From positions 26,042 to 90,041 of the forward strand of contig JAFXWT010000165.1 of NCBI GenBank assembly GCA_017542695.1: a stretch of DNA of 64,000 nt. Reading direction: 5' to 3'. The translations under genes and the position numbers were made by a program. This stretch comes from Clostridia bacterium. Its GTDB lineage: Bacteria > Bacillota_A > Clostridia > Oscillospirales > CAG-272. Every line of letters starts with the position of its first letter. Within the stretch, counting starts at the first letter, position 1. Below, one piece after another: positions 6,571 through 15,987 of the stretch. The notes beneath the pieces were generated by a model. The model worked only from the letters and a program-made list of their open reading frames with translations. It did not search any database and was not told the origin of the DNA.

Positions 6571-8961
6571 ATGAAGGATGTGATGAAAATGACGGACGAA
6601 AAAACATTGACAAAGAGAGAGCGGCGCGGCGCGTATTATCTTTTCGGGTATATACTGCGCTTTCTGTTCCTTGCCTCGTTGGGCTTTGCCATGTCGGTGA
6701 CAAGACTGCCGTACGATACGTTTCCGCTCGGGATCGGCATTGTGTCAGCTTCGGCGAATCTGCCCGTGGCGGCACTTATCGGGGCGGCTCTCGGAAACGC
6801 GTTCATCGACTTGAAGATATATACGTTCGCCGCCGCCGTGTCGTGCGTGTTCAGGATCGCGGCGGGGATTGCGACAAAGGCGATACGGTTTTCGCGCGAA
6901 GGGATACTCATCCGCGACACGATGGGAGTCAGGATCGGCTCCGCGTTCATCGGCGCGGGCGGCGCCGCTGCCGCAACGTATATCGCGCGCCCCGACGTTT
7001 CGTCGATCGTTTCGGGCGCGTTCACTATCGGAGTCGCCGTGTTTTCAACTGTCGTTTTCGCGTTTTTCATCGACGGAAAATACAGATATACCTCATTTTT
7101 CCCGATAGGCACGATCGCGGTGTTCCTCGCCGTGTCGCTGGCGCTCGGAGGATATTTGATATTCGAGATATCCGCGCCGCTCATTTTTGCCGCGGTGGCC
7201 ACGCTGCTCATCTCATTTGTCTGGGGCGGCGCGTACGGCGGTGTGGCGGGACTCCTTCTCGGTTTGCCGCTCGGCTCGGAATGGATGGTGATACTGTCGC
7301 TGACCGGTGTTTCCGCAGGGCTGTTTTACGCTGTCGCGGGCAGCTTTGCCGCCGAGATAACATCGCTCGCTGTCTATATTTCGGGCGTCGCGTTCTTCTT
7401 CGGGACGGAAAAAATACATATTCTGCTCATTCCCGCCGTCGTCGGCGAGGCGCTGACTGCGATACCGACGGCGATCGGGGTGATAGGCCGCGTCGCCATG
7501 CGCGACGAAAAAGAAAAAACCTCCTGCGGCGAGCTGGTGCGCCGTCTTTATGAGGATGAAAAAAATCAAAGAATGGAGATGATGTCAAAAGCCATGAAGT
7601 CGCTTTCCGAGGTGATCGGCGGACTCACCGAAAAATTCCGCCGCAAAAAAGAAATATCGTTTGAGTCGATGTGCCGCGCCGTCTGGAGCAAGAACTGCGC
7701 GAACTGCCCCGTTGATTGTCCGTGCCACGACATCGGCGCGATCCCCGGCGACGATGTGATCGAAAACATCACGAAAAAGCTGATGTGCGCGGGAGGTCGC
7801 GTCGATAAAGACCGCGTCGGAGAGTTCATCGCGCCGAAATGTCCGAAAACGGAAACAATAATTTCAGAAATAAACGCGGGCGCCGAATCGCTCATCGCGC
7901 GGTTGACGGGCGACGACGGAGTCGATATCCTCGCGCTCGATTACGAGGCAATGTCGAAAATGCTCTCCGACGCGCTGGCGCAGAGCAGCGGCAGGTACGA
8001 GCCGGACAAGCTGACGTCGGAAAAACTGCGCCGTGCACTTCTGCGCGCGGGACTCGCTGCCGAAAACGTCGTCGTCTGCGGCGACAGAAAAATGTTCGTC
8101 ATTGCAACAGGCGGGGAGATACTGCGCTCTTCCGTCGGCGCCGACGATATTCGCCGCGTGTGCGAGAATGTCTGCCGTAAGAGCTTCGGCGCGCCGTCGT
8201 TCCGCATAGAAAACGGCAAAGCCGCGATGATACTTGAAGCGGACACGTCGTTTTTCACCGAATGCGCGGGTAAGCAGTCGCCGAAGCGCGGCGAAGACGT
8301 CTGCGGCGACAGCGTTTCGATAGTCAGAAACCGCGACGGATATTTTTATTCGTTCATTTGTGACGGAATGGGGAGCGGCGAGGTCGCGGCCGTCACGTCG
8401 AAGATATGCCGCGTCTTTCTCGAAAAAATGCTTGAATGCGGCAACACGAAATCGACGACGCTCCAGATGCTGAACACGTTCATCCGCAACAAAGGCGTCG
8501 AGTGCTACGCGACGCTCGACCTGATCGAGATCGACCTCATGCAAGGCACGGCGTCGTTCATAAAAAGCGGCGCGACGCCGTCATACGTGCGCCGCGGAAA
8601 AAACATATTCAAGATCGAGTCGAGCACCCTCCCGATAGGGATTATCCGTGAGCTTTCCGCCGAAATGACGGAGTTTGAACTTCAGGACGGCGACGTGATC
8701 ATCATTTGCAGTGACGGCGTGGCGCAGGACTTCGATATGTCGGCGTCGCTCGATCCCACGTGGTTCGTGTCGTACGTCGAAAACGAATGGACGGACGACC
8801 TTTCCGAAATGGCGACAAAAATAATCGCCGCCGCGGGTGAGCAGAATCACCGCAGCGACGACATGACCGTCGAGCTTATCAGAGTCAGGAAGAAAGCCGA
8901 AGAGAGACAGGCCGCCGGCGCACCCGCAAAACAACTGAAAGCGCCGTCAAGGGCAAGCTGA
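6571..8961 (+). CDS. spoIIE: SpoIIE stage II sporulation phosphatase
   Basis: A 796-residue protein with a polytopic N-terminal half (roughly ten hydrophobic segments, residues 25-310), a central region with CANCPVDCPCH near 370, and a C-terminal PP2C phosphatase domain. Metal-binding acidic motifs are present: CDGMGSGE near 597 and CSDGVAQDF near 712. SpoIIE sits at the polar septum and dephosphorylates SpoIIAA to release sigma-F in the forespore. ATG 6571 gives the normal family length; ATG 6589, with AAGGATG upstream, is an alternative. The open frame further upstream runs through the spoIVB terminator and is not coding. Confidence 0.94.
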   Translation: MKDVMKMTDEKTLTKRERRGAYYLFGYILRFLFLASLGFAMSVTRLPYDTFPLGIGIVSASANLPVAALIGAALGNAFIDLKIYTFAAAVSCVFRIAAGIATKAIRFSREGILIRDTMGVRIGSAFIGAGGAAAATYIARPDVSSIVSGAFTIGVAVFSTVVFAFFIDGKYRYTSFFPIGTIAVFLAVSLALGGYLIFEISAPLIFAAVATLLISFVWGGAYGGVAGLLLGLPLGSEWMVILSLTGVSAGLFYAVAGSFAAEITSLAVYISGVAFFFGTEKIHILLIPAVVGEALTAIPTAIGVIGRVAMRDEKEKTSCGELVRRLYEDEKNQRMEMMSKAMKSLSEVIGGLTEKFRRKKEISFESMCRAVWSKNCANCPVDCPCHDIGAIPGDDVIENITKKLMCAGGRVDKDRVGEFIAPKCPKTETIISEINAGAESLIARLTGDDGVDILALDYEAMSKMLSDALAQSSGRYEPDKLTSEKLRRALLRAGLAAENVVVCGDRKMFVIATGGEILRSSVGADDIRRVCENVCRKSFGAPSFRIENGKAAMILEADTSFFTECAGKQSPKRGEDVCGDSVSIVRNRDGYFYSFICDGMGSGEVAAVTSKICRVFLEKMLECGNTKSTTLQMLNTFIRNKGVECYATLDLIEIDLMQGTASFIKSGATPSYVRRGKNIFKIESSTLPIGIIRELSAEMTEFELQDGDVIIICSDGVAQDFDMSASLDPTWFVSYVENEWTDDLSEMATKIIAAAGEQNHRSDDMTVELIRVRKKAEERQAAGAPAKQLKAPSRAS

Positions 8962-8990
8962 ATTGTCGCCTGCGGCAAGAGCTTCGCCGT

Positions 8991-9545
8991 TCATTCGATA
9001 TTGACCGATATTGAATGAACTATTCCTCCGTATGATATATCCACTTTATATTCACCCGACGTTTCGGGCTCGAATGAAACGACATAATCGGTAACGGCGA
9101 CAAAGTCGCCGTTTTCCTTTTTCGCCGTGACGACAACGGTACTCCTGTCAAATTCTTCGCCCTGCGCGTACGTCTTGTCTTTCACAACGTCGATCTTGAA
9201 ATCGAGTATCATAACGCACGAGATTCGGAGCTTATATGTCGCGCTTTCGTCGCCGCGCTCGAACACGAGCACAAAGTCGTTGTCCCCGTCGAAGAGCTCA
9301 ATCTCGGAATCGTTTTCAAGATAAGTCGAGAGCGTTTCGTCGGAATAAAGCGTCATTATGCCGCCGTCGTCGCACACGATCTCATCGTACGGCGAAAAGA
9401 AATAAACGTTGACGAGCTTGCCCGATATCACGTCGCCGTCGATCGTAAACCCCTCGGGAAGTATCATCATCGGGCGGTACGCGCTCTCCCCGCATGAGAT
9501 GAGAAGAAAAAGAAATATAAGCGTCATGGCGGCAAATCGTTTCAT
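8991..9545 (-). CDS. Lipoprotein with bacterial Ig-like domain
   Basis: A 184-residue protein. The N-terminus (MKRF, then a hydrophobic core and LLISC-G) is a lipoprotein signal with Cys near residue 17. The C-terminal 75 residues show the short beta-sandwich pattern of bacterial Ig-like (Big_3-type) repeats, beginning near DVVKDKTYAQGEEFD and ending SGEYKVDISYGG...SVNIE. It is probably anchored on the outer face of the membrane; no enzymatic motif is seen. ATG 9545 follows AAAGGAG. It lies between spoIIE and spoIVA but has its own promoter at 9576-9604, so a role in sporulation is only a guess. Confidence 0.75.
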   Translation of the reverse strand: MKRFAAMTLIFLFLLISCGESAYRPMMILPEGFTIDGDVISGKLVNVYFFSPYDEIVCDDGGIMTLYSDETLSTYLENDSEIELFDGDNDFVLVFERGDESATYKLRISCVMILDFKIDVVKDKTYAQGEEFDRSTVVVTAKKENGDFVAVTDYVVSFEPETSGEYKVDISYGGIVHSISVNIE

Positions 9546-9575
9546 ATCGGGCTCCTTTCGGTCGGTGATGATATA

Positions 9576-9604
9576 AGTATAACGCGAAACGAATACGATG
9601 TCAA
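9576..9604 (-). promoter_or_regulatory. Promoter of the Ig-like lipoprotein gene
   Basis: Minus strand: TTGACA (9599-9604), 17-base spacer, TATACT (9576-9581). Confidence 0.8.
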
Positions 9605-9606
9605 TA

Positions 9607-9637
9607 TCAAAAAATCGGCTCCGAGGAGCCGATTTTT
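9607..9637 (-). terminator. Terminator after spoIVA
   Basis: A 13-bp perfect stem AAAAATCGGCTCC (9610-9622) with its complement at 9625-9637, loop of two bases, with a T run on the minus strand. Confidence 0.9.
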
Positions 9638-9645
9638 CTATCAAT

Positions 9646-11118
9646 TTACAATATAATGCAAAGCAGTCCGCCGGAGCCCTCGTTTATCACCCGGCTCAGC
9701 GTTTCGCACAGTTTCTCGCGCGCATCGTCCGGCACGTGGGCGAGCTTTGTGTGTATTCCCTCGCTCACAAGATCGTAGAGCGACTTGCCGAACATATTGG
9801 TTTCCCACAGCTTCTGCGGATTTGTTTCGAATTCGGAGAGCATATAGCGCACCAGCTCCTCCGACTGTTGCTCCGTGCCGACGATCGGCGAGACCTCCGT
9901 CTTGATGTCGGCCTTTATCATGTGTATCGACGGCGCAGACGCGCGGAGCTTGACTCCGTACCCGCCCGACTGCTTTGTGATCTGCGGCTCTTCGAGTTTT
10001 AAGTCATACACGTCGGGCACGACGATGCCGTACCCCGTTTCATTCACTTCGTCGAGCGCCGCAGCCACTTTGTCGTATTTCTTTTTCACAGACGAAAGCT
10101 CATACAGCAGCGTCATCAGCGCGCCGTCATCGGAGACGTCGAAGCCCGTCATTTCTCCGACTATTTTATAAAACAATCCGTCGTCGAGCGCGATCTTCAC
10201 CGTCGCGCGCCCTGTGCCGAGGTCGATCTTTTCGACCGTCGCGCTTTCGATGTATTCATTTTCCCTTGCCGCTTCAAAGCACGGCGCGACGTCGCCCGTC
10301 TTTTTGACCTTCGATGCACATTCGAGAATCTTATCGGTGACGCTTTTGCGTACGGGGTGATCTTCGGACAGCGCCGCAATGTACGGCGGGAGCGTCACCG
10401 TCGTTTCGCTGACGGGAAATTCGAGCATCACGAGGCCGAGTATATTTTTGATGTCCTCCGCGTCGAGCTCAAGACAGTTGACGAGCGCGACGGGCGCGTC
10501 GTATTTTTCTTCAAGCTCGTATGCGAGCGCCGTCGAACTCTCTGATGACGGAGAAAGGGAATTGAGCACTATCACGAACGGCTTCCCGAGCGCGCGAAGC
10601 TCGCTGACGACGCGCTCCTCGCTCGGCGCGAAGCTCTCGCGCCCGATCTCGCCGAATGAGCCGTCGCACGTAACGAGCACGCCTATCGTCGAGTGATCGG
10701 TGATGACTTTTTCGGTGCCGATCTCCGCCGCGCGCTCAAATGGCATCGGCTCCTTCGACCACGGCGTCATAACGAGGCGCTCCGCGCCGTTTTCGATGTT
10801 GCCGACAGCGCCGTCGACCATATACCCGACGCAGTCGATCATTTTGACGAAAAGCGACGCTCCGCCGTCGAGTTTCACCTCGACTGCCGTCGCGGGAATG
10901 AATTTCGGCTCCGTCGTCGTCACCTGTCTGCCTGACGCCGACTGCGGAAGCTCGTCTTTGGCGCGCTTTTTGTCGTATTCGTCCGCGATGTTCGGTATCA
11001 CGAGCGTGTCCATGAATTTTTTGATGAACGTCGATTTGCCCGTGCGCACCGGCCCGACGACGCCGATATATATGTCGCCGCCTGTGCGCGTTTCGATATC
11101 CTTGTATATGCTCTCCAC
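9646..11118 (-). CDS. spoIVA: SpoIVA spore coat morphogenetic ATPase
   Basis: A 490-residue protein with N-terminus MESIYKDIETRTGGDIYIGV and Walker A GPVRTGKST at about residues 25-33, both nearly invariant in SpoIVA. A Walker-B-like VKMIDCVGY follows near 107. SpoIVA hydrolyses ATP to polymerise on the outer forespore membrane and forms the basement layer of the coat; it is made in the mother cell under sigma-E. The start is GTG 11118, with GGGAGG seven bases upstream. The upstream CATATACATAA (minus strand) resembles a sigma-E -10, but the -35 is unconvincing. Length and motifs fit the family fully. Confidence 0.96.
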   Translation of the reverse strand: MESIYKDIETRTGGDIYIGVVGPVRTGKSTFIKKFMDTLVIPNIADEYDKKRAKDELPQSASGRQVTTTEPKFIPATAVEVKLDGGASLFVKMIDCVGYMVDGAVGNIENGAERLVMTPWSKEPMPFERAAEIGTEKVITDHSTIGVLVTCDGSFGEIGRESFAPSEERVVSELRALGKPFVIVLNSLSPSSESSTALAYELEEKYDAPVALVNCLELDAEDIKNILGLVMLEFPVSETTVTLPPYIAALSEDHPVRKSVTDKILECASKVKKTGDVAPCFEAARENEYIESATVEKIDLGTGRATVKIALDDGLFYKIVGEMTGFDVSDDGALMTLLYELSSVKKKYDKVAAALDEVNETGYGIVVPDVYDLKLEEPQITKQSGGYGVKLRASAPSIHMIKADIKTEVSPIVGTEQQSEELVRYMLSEFETNPQKLWETNMFGKSLYDLVSEGIHTKLAHVPDDAREKLCETLSRVINEGSGGLLCIIL

Positions 11119-11299
11119 GTTTTTTCCTCCCGAAAAATGTATTTCGGTTTATGTATATGATGAAGGCGGCGGCATTATTACAAGGTCGGCGGTTTTATGG
11201 CATTCTTCGGGCGGACAAGGTTTTGGATCATCTTTTTCGCCGCCTGCAGAAACGCATAATAAAAATATCCGCTTTTGATAAGTTTTCTGCCGGTTTTTC

Positions 11300-11328
11300 T
11301 TCCGTTTTGCCTTGATTTGTGATATAAT
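11300..11328 (+). promoter_or_regulatory. Probable extended -10 promoter of the FAD oxidoreductase gene
   Basis: TGATATAAT, with the -10 hexamer at 11323-11328; the -35 (TTCCGT, 17 bases upstream) is weak. Confidence 0.55.
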
Positions 11329-11360
11329 GTATCCGAAAAAGCAAAACAGCGAGGTCGGAT

Positions 11361-12743
11361 ATGAGATACGATAAAGAAATAAAATCTATCGGCGAATATG
11401 ACGTTGTGATCTGCGGCGGCGGATTCGCCGGATTCGGCGCTGCGTGCGCCGCGTCGCGCGCAGGCGCGAGAACGCTTATTATCGAGCGCGACGGTTGCCT
11501 CGGCGGCACGGGCACGAAAGCGATGGTGAACCATATCCTCGGCGCGCGCCGATTTGACGGCGACAGGATTTACACCTGCGTCGGCGGGCTGCTCGATGAA
11601 ATCGAAAAACGCCTGCTTGGTGCCGACGGCGCCGTCGACGTTCATACGGTAGACGTCGATCTGCCTCTGCAGGGGTGGTATCCGCTTCTCGGTGCGGGTA
11701 TGGTGTTTGAGCCCGAAAAAATGAAACTCGTCCTCGAAGACATGGCGACGGTATACGGAGTAAATATCCTTTATATGACCGATATTATCGACGTTTTGCG
11801 CGACGGAAAACGCCTTGAAGGAGTCGTCGTACACAACAAAAGCGGACTGTCGATCATCGGCGGCAAATATTTCGTCGACGCAACGGGCGACGCCGATATA
11901 TGCCGTATGTTCGGGTGTTCTGTCAAAAAAGGCGACGAGGACGGCGGGATGTCCGCCGCGTCGCTCGAAATGCACGTCGAGGGCGTCGACGCGGACGAAC
12001 TCACAAACTATATGCGTAAAACGCGCGACGTGCGCTTCAGAAAACTCATCGCGCCGCTGAAAGAGTCGGGCGAATGGGACTTTCCGTACGAAATATTCAT
12101 CTCCGTGCAGATGACGCGCCCCGACGTTTTTATGATAAATACGATCCGTCAGGTCGGTGTGGACGGCACAAACGCCGATTCCGTCACGCGCGCGATCATC
12201 GACGGCAGACGCGAAAACTTCAAACTTCTGAAAATAATGCGCGCGCACTTCCCCGGATTTTCAAATGCGCAGATACGTCAGATCGGGCAGACAGTCGGTA
12301 TACGCGAAACGTATCGCCTTTGCGGCGAGTACGTTCTGACGACGGACGATCTGATCACTGCGAAAGATTTTGACGACGGGATAGCTCTTTCGGCGTATCA
12401 CTGGGATATGCCGAACCCGAAAAAACCGAGCGACCAGCCGTTTGTAAATGTCAGATGCGCCTCGCCGTATACGCAGATACCGTATCGCTCACTCATTCCG
12501 CGCGAGGCGGAAAACGTCATCGTCGTCGGGCGGTGCGTCAGCGCCGAGCGCGAAGTGCTCGGCCCCGTGCGCGTCATGGCTCCGTGCGTCGCAATGGGCG
12601 AGGCGGCGGGCGTCGCCGCGTCGGTAGTTCTTGCCGACGGGCGCGCGTTCAAAGACGCCGACGTCGGAAAAATACGCGCCGGGATAAAGGCGCGCGGCGG
12701 TTACGTCGACAGAGCCGACGTGACGTATGAGTTGATAAAATAA
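11361..12743 (+). CDS. FAD-dependent oxidoreductase
   Basis: A 460-residue protein of the FAD_oxidored family (PF12831 type). The dinucleotide-binding motif is at residues 14-35 (VVICGGGFAGFGAACAASRA) followed by the ERDGCLGG stretch. A second flavin-binding segment occurs near the C-terminus (VVGRCVSAEREVLGPVRVM, then GEAAGVAA). Members include poorly characterised dehydrogenases encoded near sugar or glycan genes; the substrate cannot be deduced. There is no signal peptide, so it is cytoplasmic. GCGAGG lies upstream of the ATG. Convergent with the minus-strand gene at 12784, sharing a terminator. Confidence 0.82.
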   Translation: MRYDKEIKSIGEYDVVICGGGFAGFGAACAASRAGARTLIIERDGCLGGTGTKAMVNHILGARRFDGDRIYTCVGGLLDEIEKRLLGADGAVDVHTVDVDLPLQGWYPLLGAGMVFEPEKMKLVLEDMATVYGVNILYMTDIIDVLRDGKRLEGVVVHNKSGLSIIGGKYFVDATGDADICRMFGCSVKKGDEDGGMSAASLEMHVEGVDADELTNYMRKTRDVRFRKLIAPLKESGEWDFPYEIFISVQMTRPDVFMINTIRQVGVDGTNADSVTRAIIDGRRENFKLLKIMRAHFPGFSNAQIRQIGQTVGIRETYRLCGEYVLTTDDLITAKDFDDGIALSAYHWDMPNPKKPSDQPFVNVRCASPYTQIPYRSLIPREAENVIVVGRCVSAEREVLGPVRVMAPCVAMGEAAGVAASVVLADGRAFKDADVGKIRAGIKARGGYVDRADVTYELIK

Positions 12744-12744
12744 G

Positions 12745-12771
12745 AAAAAGTCCGCTTTCGCGGACTTTTTG
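12745..12771. terminator. Bidirectional terminator
   Basis: Perfect 11-bp stem AAAAAGTCCGC (12745-12755), loop TTTC, GCGGACTTTTT (12760-12770). Serves the convergent genes on both sides. Confidence 0.92.
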
Positions 12772-12783
12772 AAAATCGACTTT

Positions 12784-13116
12784 CTAATCTTTTTTGAAAC
12801 TTTTGACGCTCCATTCGGAATTTATCGCTTCAATTTCAATTGTGTATGTGACGTCTTCAATATAGTAAACGCCGTTGAAAAAACCGGAGCCGTCTTTTTT
12901 GTTGAAATCTGCACGGTATCCTTTCAATTTGTAATTGAAATTTTCTCCGTACTCTTCAATTAAGAGTTCATTTGTTTTGATATAATCGTCTGAAAAAGCG
13001 ATAGCCTCTTTCATCCAATCAGGCTTGTAAAACCTGATGTATCGTGACAAAAACACACCGCCTACACCAATCAAAACAATAAGAATGACAAGAATAATAA
13101 CGACAGGCTTTTTCAT
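12784..13116 (-). CDS. Small membrane-anchored protein, unknown function
   Basis: A 110-residue protein with one N-terminal membrane segment (PVVIILVILIVLIGVGGVF, residues 4-22) and an approximately 85-residue outer domain rich in charged and aromatic residues. No lipobox and no recognised motif. It begins 7 bases after the SGNH gene with GAAGTGAG upstream, so it is the last gene of the EF-G-like operon. Its composition is more AT-rich than its neighbours. Confidence 0.65.
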   Translation of the reverse strand: MKKPVVIILVILIVLIGVGGVFLSRYIRFYKPDWMKEAIAFSDDYIKTNELLIEEYGENFNYKLKGYRADFNKKDGSGFFNGVYYIEDVTYTIEIEAINSEWSVKSFKKD

Positions 13117-13123
13117 AAAAATC

Positions 13124-13765
13124 TCACTTCTTCATCACTTCCGCCCAGGCGGGACTTTCGAGTATCGTCTGCGCGATGATCTGCTTGCCGATCGCTTTCG
13201 GGTGGACTCTGTCGCCCGAAACGACGTACGACGACACCTTTGAAATGTAGTCGTCGAACACGCTCTGCACGTCGATGTAGTGGAGCGAATACTTCTTCGC
13301 AAGCTCGCGGAGAACGCCGTTGAGCACGTCGCACTTCGCTCTCATTGGGTCTTCCTTGTAAAGCTCAAGGAAATAAGGCGAAACGAGCACGGGCGTTTCT
13401 CCTATGTCGAGTGCGCCCTTTATCATGTATTCCATATTGTCGCGGTATTCGTCAACGCTCGGCGCCTGGACTCCGAGAACGGGATCTTCAAATTCGCGCC
13501 AGCAGTCGTTTATGCCGATCATTATGAACAGATAATCGGCGGGATAAGCGAGCACCTCGCTCTCAAAGCGCGCGCGGAGCTGTCTGCTCGTGTCGCCGCT
13601 TGTCGCCGTGTTCATGATTTTGACGTTTGCCCTCGGGTCTTTCGCCCACATCTGAACGAAAATATTGCCGACATAGCTGTCGCCGAGCATTCCCGCCTTG
13701 TCGCCGACGGGGCGTGCGCGGCCGACGTCCGTTATGCTGTCGCCCGTAAACATTACACTTTTCAT
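13124..13765 (-). CDS. SGNH/GDSL-type hydrolase
   Basis: A 213-residue esterase/lipase-fold protein. The four SGNH blocks are visible: GDSITD (residues 8-13, nucleophile Ser), a Gly in TATSGDTS near 55, GINDCW near 82 (Asn) and DRVHP near 187 (Asp-His). Such enzymes deacetylate or de-esterify sugars, lipids or wall polymers; there is no signal peptide, so the substrate is cytoplasmic. It follows the EF-G-like gene with a hairpin between them and precedes the small membrane protein. Confidence 0.9.
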   Translation of the reverse strand: MKSVMFTGDSITDVGRARPVGDKAGMLGDSYVGNIFVQMWAKDPRANVKIMNTATSGDTSRQLRARFESEVLAYPADYLFIMIGINDCWREFEDPVLGVQAPSVDEYRDNMEYMIKGALDIGETPVLVSPYFLELYKEDPMRAKCDVLNGVLRELAKKYSLHYIDVQSVFDDYISKVSSYVVSGDRVHPKAIGKQIIAQTILESPAWAEVMKK

Positions 13766-13783
13766 CTTTTTTCTCCTTTTGAA

Positions 13784-13807
13784 ACGGCGCCGCTTTTGCG
13801 GCGCCGT
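13784..13807 (-). terminator. Hairpin between the EF-G-like and SGNH genes
   Basis: Perfect 10-bp stem ACGGCGCCGC (13784-13793), loop of four, complement at 13798-13807. The T run on the minus strand is only TTT, so it may attenuate rather than stop transcription. Confidence 0.65.
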
Positions 13808-13819
13808 ATTTAATGTTGA

Positions 13820-15901
13820 TTATTCTTCGTCTGCGTTTGCCTTTGCGTCCGCGATGATCTTTTCCGCAACGTTAGCCGGAACGTCCTCGTAACGCTCGAA
13901 CTTCATCGTGTAGTAGCCGCGTCCCTGCGTGATGGCGCGGAGCTGGATAGCGAAGTCGGACATTTCGGCGATCGGAGCTTCCGCCTCGAGCACCTGCTCG
14001 CCCTTGCGTTCCGTCGGAGTCATACCCATAACTCTGCCGCGGCGCTTTGTGAACGCGCTCATTATATCGCCTATCATATCGGACGGAGCGTAGACCTTGA
14101 CGCTTGCGACCGGCTCGAGAAGAACGGGGTTCGCCTTTGCGAGACCTTCCTTATAAGCGAGGTTGGCAGCGATCTTAAACGCCATTTCGGACGAGTCTAC
14201 GTCGTGGTACGAGCCGTCGTAGAGGTTCGCGTGGAGGTTGACGACGGGATATCCCGCGAGAACGCCCTTCTGCATTGCCTCGAGAAGTCCCTTCTCGACT
14301 GCGGGGTGGAAGTTCTTCGGAACCGTACCGCCGACGACGGAAACTTCAAATTCAAGACCTTCTGCTTCGCCAGGGCTGAACTTGATCTTGACGTCGCCGT
14401 ACTGACCGTGACCGCCGGACTGTTTCTTGTGCTTGCCCTGAACGTCGGAACGACCTCTGATCGTCTCGCGGTATGCGACCTTCGGCTGACCGAGCTCGAC
14501 GGAAACGCCGAATCTCGATTTCAGTCTCGACGTTACGACGTCGAGCTGGATGTCGCCCTGACCGGAAATGAGCATCTGCTTCGTTTCGGGGTTGTTTTCG
14601 TATTTCAGCGTCGGATCTTCATCAATGAGGCGCGCGATACCCTGCGATATTTTGTCCTCTTCGCCCTTGCCGCTCGAGACGATGGATCTCTGGTAGAACG
14701 ATTCTGGATATACAATCTTCTTGAACGACTTGTCAAGTCCGCCCGCTGTGAGCGTGTCGTTCGTGTTAGTGTTGGCGAGCTTTGTCGTCATGCCGATGTC
14801 GCCCATTGCGAGCGAGTCGACCTCTGTTTGCTTTTTGCCGCAGATCGTATAGATGTGAGAGAATTTCTCCGTCTGACCTGTTGTGAGATTCTTCATATCT
14901 GTGCCCGTTTTGAGCTCGCCCGACATGACCTTGAAGAACGAGATCTTTCCGAACTGATCGGCGACGGTTTTGAAAACGAATATCGAAGCCGCGCCGTTTT
15001 CGCTGACAGCAAGCTCTTCTTCCTTGCCCTCGTCGTCAATGACGATCTCCGCTTTGTGATGGAGCGGGCTCGGGAACGTGTCTACGATTATATCCATAAG
15101 CGTGGGGATGCCGCAAAGGTTCGTCGCGGAGCCGGCAAGTACGGGAGCGATAGCGCCCGTGCGAACGCCCTCGTGAACGGCGTTTGCGATCTCTTCGCGC
15201 GTGATCGAATCGGGATCATCAAAGTATTTTTCCATAAGCTCTTCGCTCGTGCCGGCAACCGTTTCGAGAAGTTCGCCACGGAAGTTTTCGATGCGATCGT
15301 TGTTCTCGGCGGGAATGTCGACCGATTTAGTTTCCATACCCTTGCCGAAGCCGACCGTGTGCATATCGAGAAGGTCGACAAGTCCGACGATCTTTCCGCC
15401 GTCTGTTATCGGAACAACGAGCGGGCAGACAGACGAGCCGAACATTTCGCGGAGCTGTTCGAATACGTGATCGAATCTCGCCTCGGGATCGTCACATTTG
15501 TTGATAAAGAATGCGCGCGGCGTGTTCGTGTCCGTTACGTTTCTCCAAGCGATCTCGGTTCCGACCTCAACGCCTGCCTTCGCGTTTACTACGATGAGCG
15601 CGGAACCGGTTACGCGGAGCGCTTGAGCGACTTCGCCAGAGAAATCAAGATATCCGGGAGCGTCGATGACATTGATCTTCGTGCCGTTGTAATTTACGGG
15701 CGCGATAGCTGCGGAAAGCGAGAATCCTCTCTTTATTTCCTCCGCGTCGTAATCGCAGACGGTGTTCCCGTCCGTCGGATTTCCGAGACGGTCTGTTCCT
15801 TTCGTAAGATAGAGCATCGCCTCGGCTATCGAGGTCTTACCGTCGGCGCTGTGGCCGAGAAGACATACATTTCTGATGTCTTTTGAAAGAACTTTTGCCA
15901 T
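13820..15901 (-). CDS. Elongation factor G-like translational GTPase (divergent paralogue type)
   Basis: A 693-residue protein with the full EF-G domain order: GTPase domain (1 to about 280), beta-barrel domain II, domains III-V to the end. G1 is GHSADGKTS (residues 16-24), G3 is DAPGYLDF near 80 and G4 is NKCD near 134. Canonical EF-G has DTPGHVDF, whose His positions the water for GTP hydrolysis; Tyr replaces it here, as in a known clade of EF-G-like proteins in Clostridia whose role (translocation, recycling or ribosome protection) is unsettled. ATG follows AAAGGAG. A strong promoter is at 15959-15987. Confidence 0.88.
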   Translation of the reverse strand: MAKVLSKDIRNVCLLGHSADGKTSIAEAMLYLTKGTDRLGNPTDGNTVCDYDAEEIKRGFSLSAAIAPVNYNGTKINVIDAPGYLDFSGEVAQALRVTGSALIVVNAKAGVEVGTEIAWRNVTDTNTPRAFFINKCDDPEARFDHVFEQLREMFGSSVCPLVVPITDGGKIVGLVDLLDMHTVGFGKGMETKSVDIPAENNDRIENFRGELLETVAGTSEELMEKYFDDPDSITREEIANAVHEGVRTGAIAPVLAGSATNLCGIPTLMDIIVDTFPSPLHHKAEIVIDDEGKEEELAVSENGAASIFVFKTVADQFGKISFFKVMSGELKTGTDMKNLTTGQTEKFSHIYTICGKKQTEVDSLAMGDIGMTTKLANTNTNDTLTAGGLDKSFKKIVYPESFYQRSIVSSGKGEEDKISQGIARLIDEDPTLKYENNPETKQMLISGQGDIQLDVVTSRLKSRFGVSVELGQPKVAYRETIRGRSDVQGKHKKQSGGHGQYGDVKIKFSPGEAEGLEFEVSVVGGTVPKNFHPAVEKGLLEAMQKGVLAGYPVVNLHANLYDGSYHDVDSSEMAFKIAANLAYKEGLAKANPVLLEPVASVKVYAPSDMIGDIMSAFTKRRGRVMGMTPTERKGEQVLEAEAPIAEMSDFAIQLRAITQGRGYYTMKFERYEDVPANVAEKIIADAKANADEE

Positions 15902-15958
15902 GTATTTTCTCCTTTGATGTTATTTTTGATGGTTACTGAAATTAAGCGCTACATGTAT

Positions 15959-15987
15959 ATTATATATTTTTTACCTATTGTAATCAA
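15959..15987 (-). promoter_or_regulatory. Promoter of the EF-G-like gene
   Basis: Minus strand: TTGATT (15982-15987), 17 bases, TATAAT (15959-15964). Confidence 0.8.

Noticed and set aside
8989..9020. Inverted repeat GTTCATTC...GAATGAAC after spoIIE
   Set aside because: It overlaps the 3' coding end of the lipoprotein gene and has no T run, so I do not call it a terminator; it may be chance.
14204..15886. 560-codon open frame opposite the EF-G-like gene
   Set aside because: It lies entirely antisense to a well-conserved gene; the codon bias of this GC-rich DNA keeps the opposite frame open. No ribosome site and no family resemblance. The same applies to long antisense frames at 24710-26029, 33476-34732, 55933-57594 and 60422-61588.
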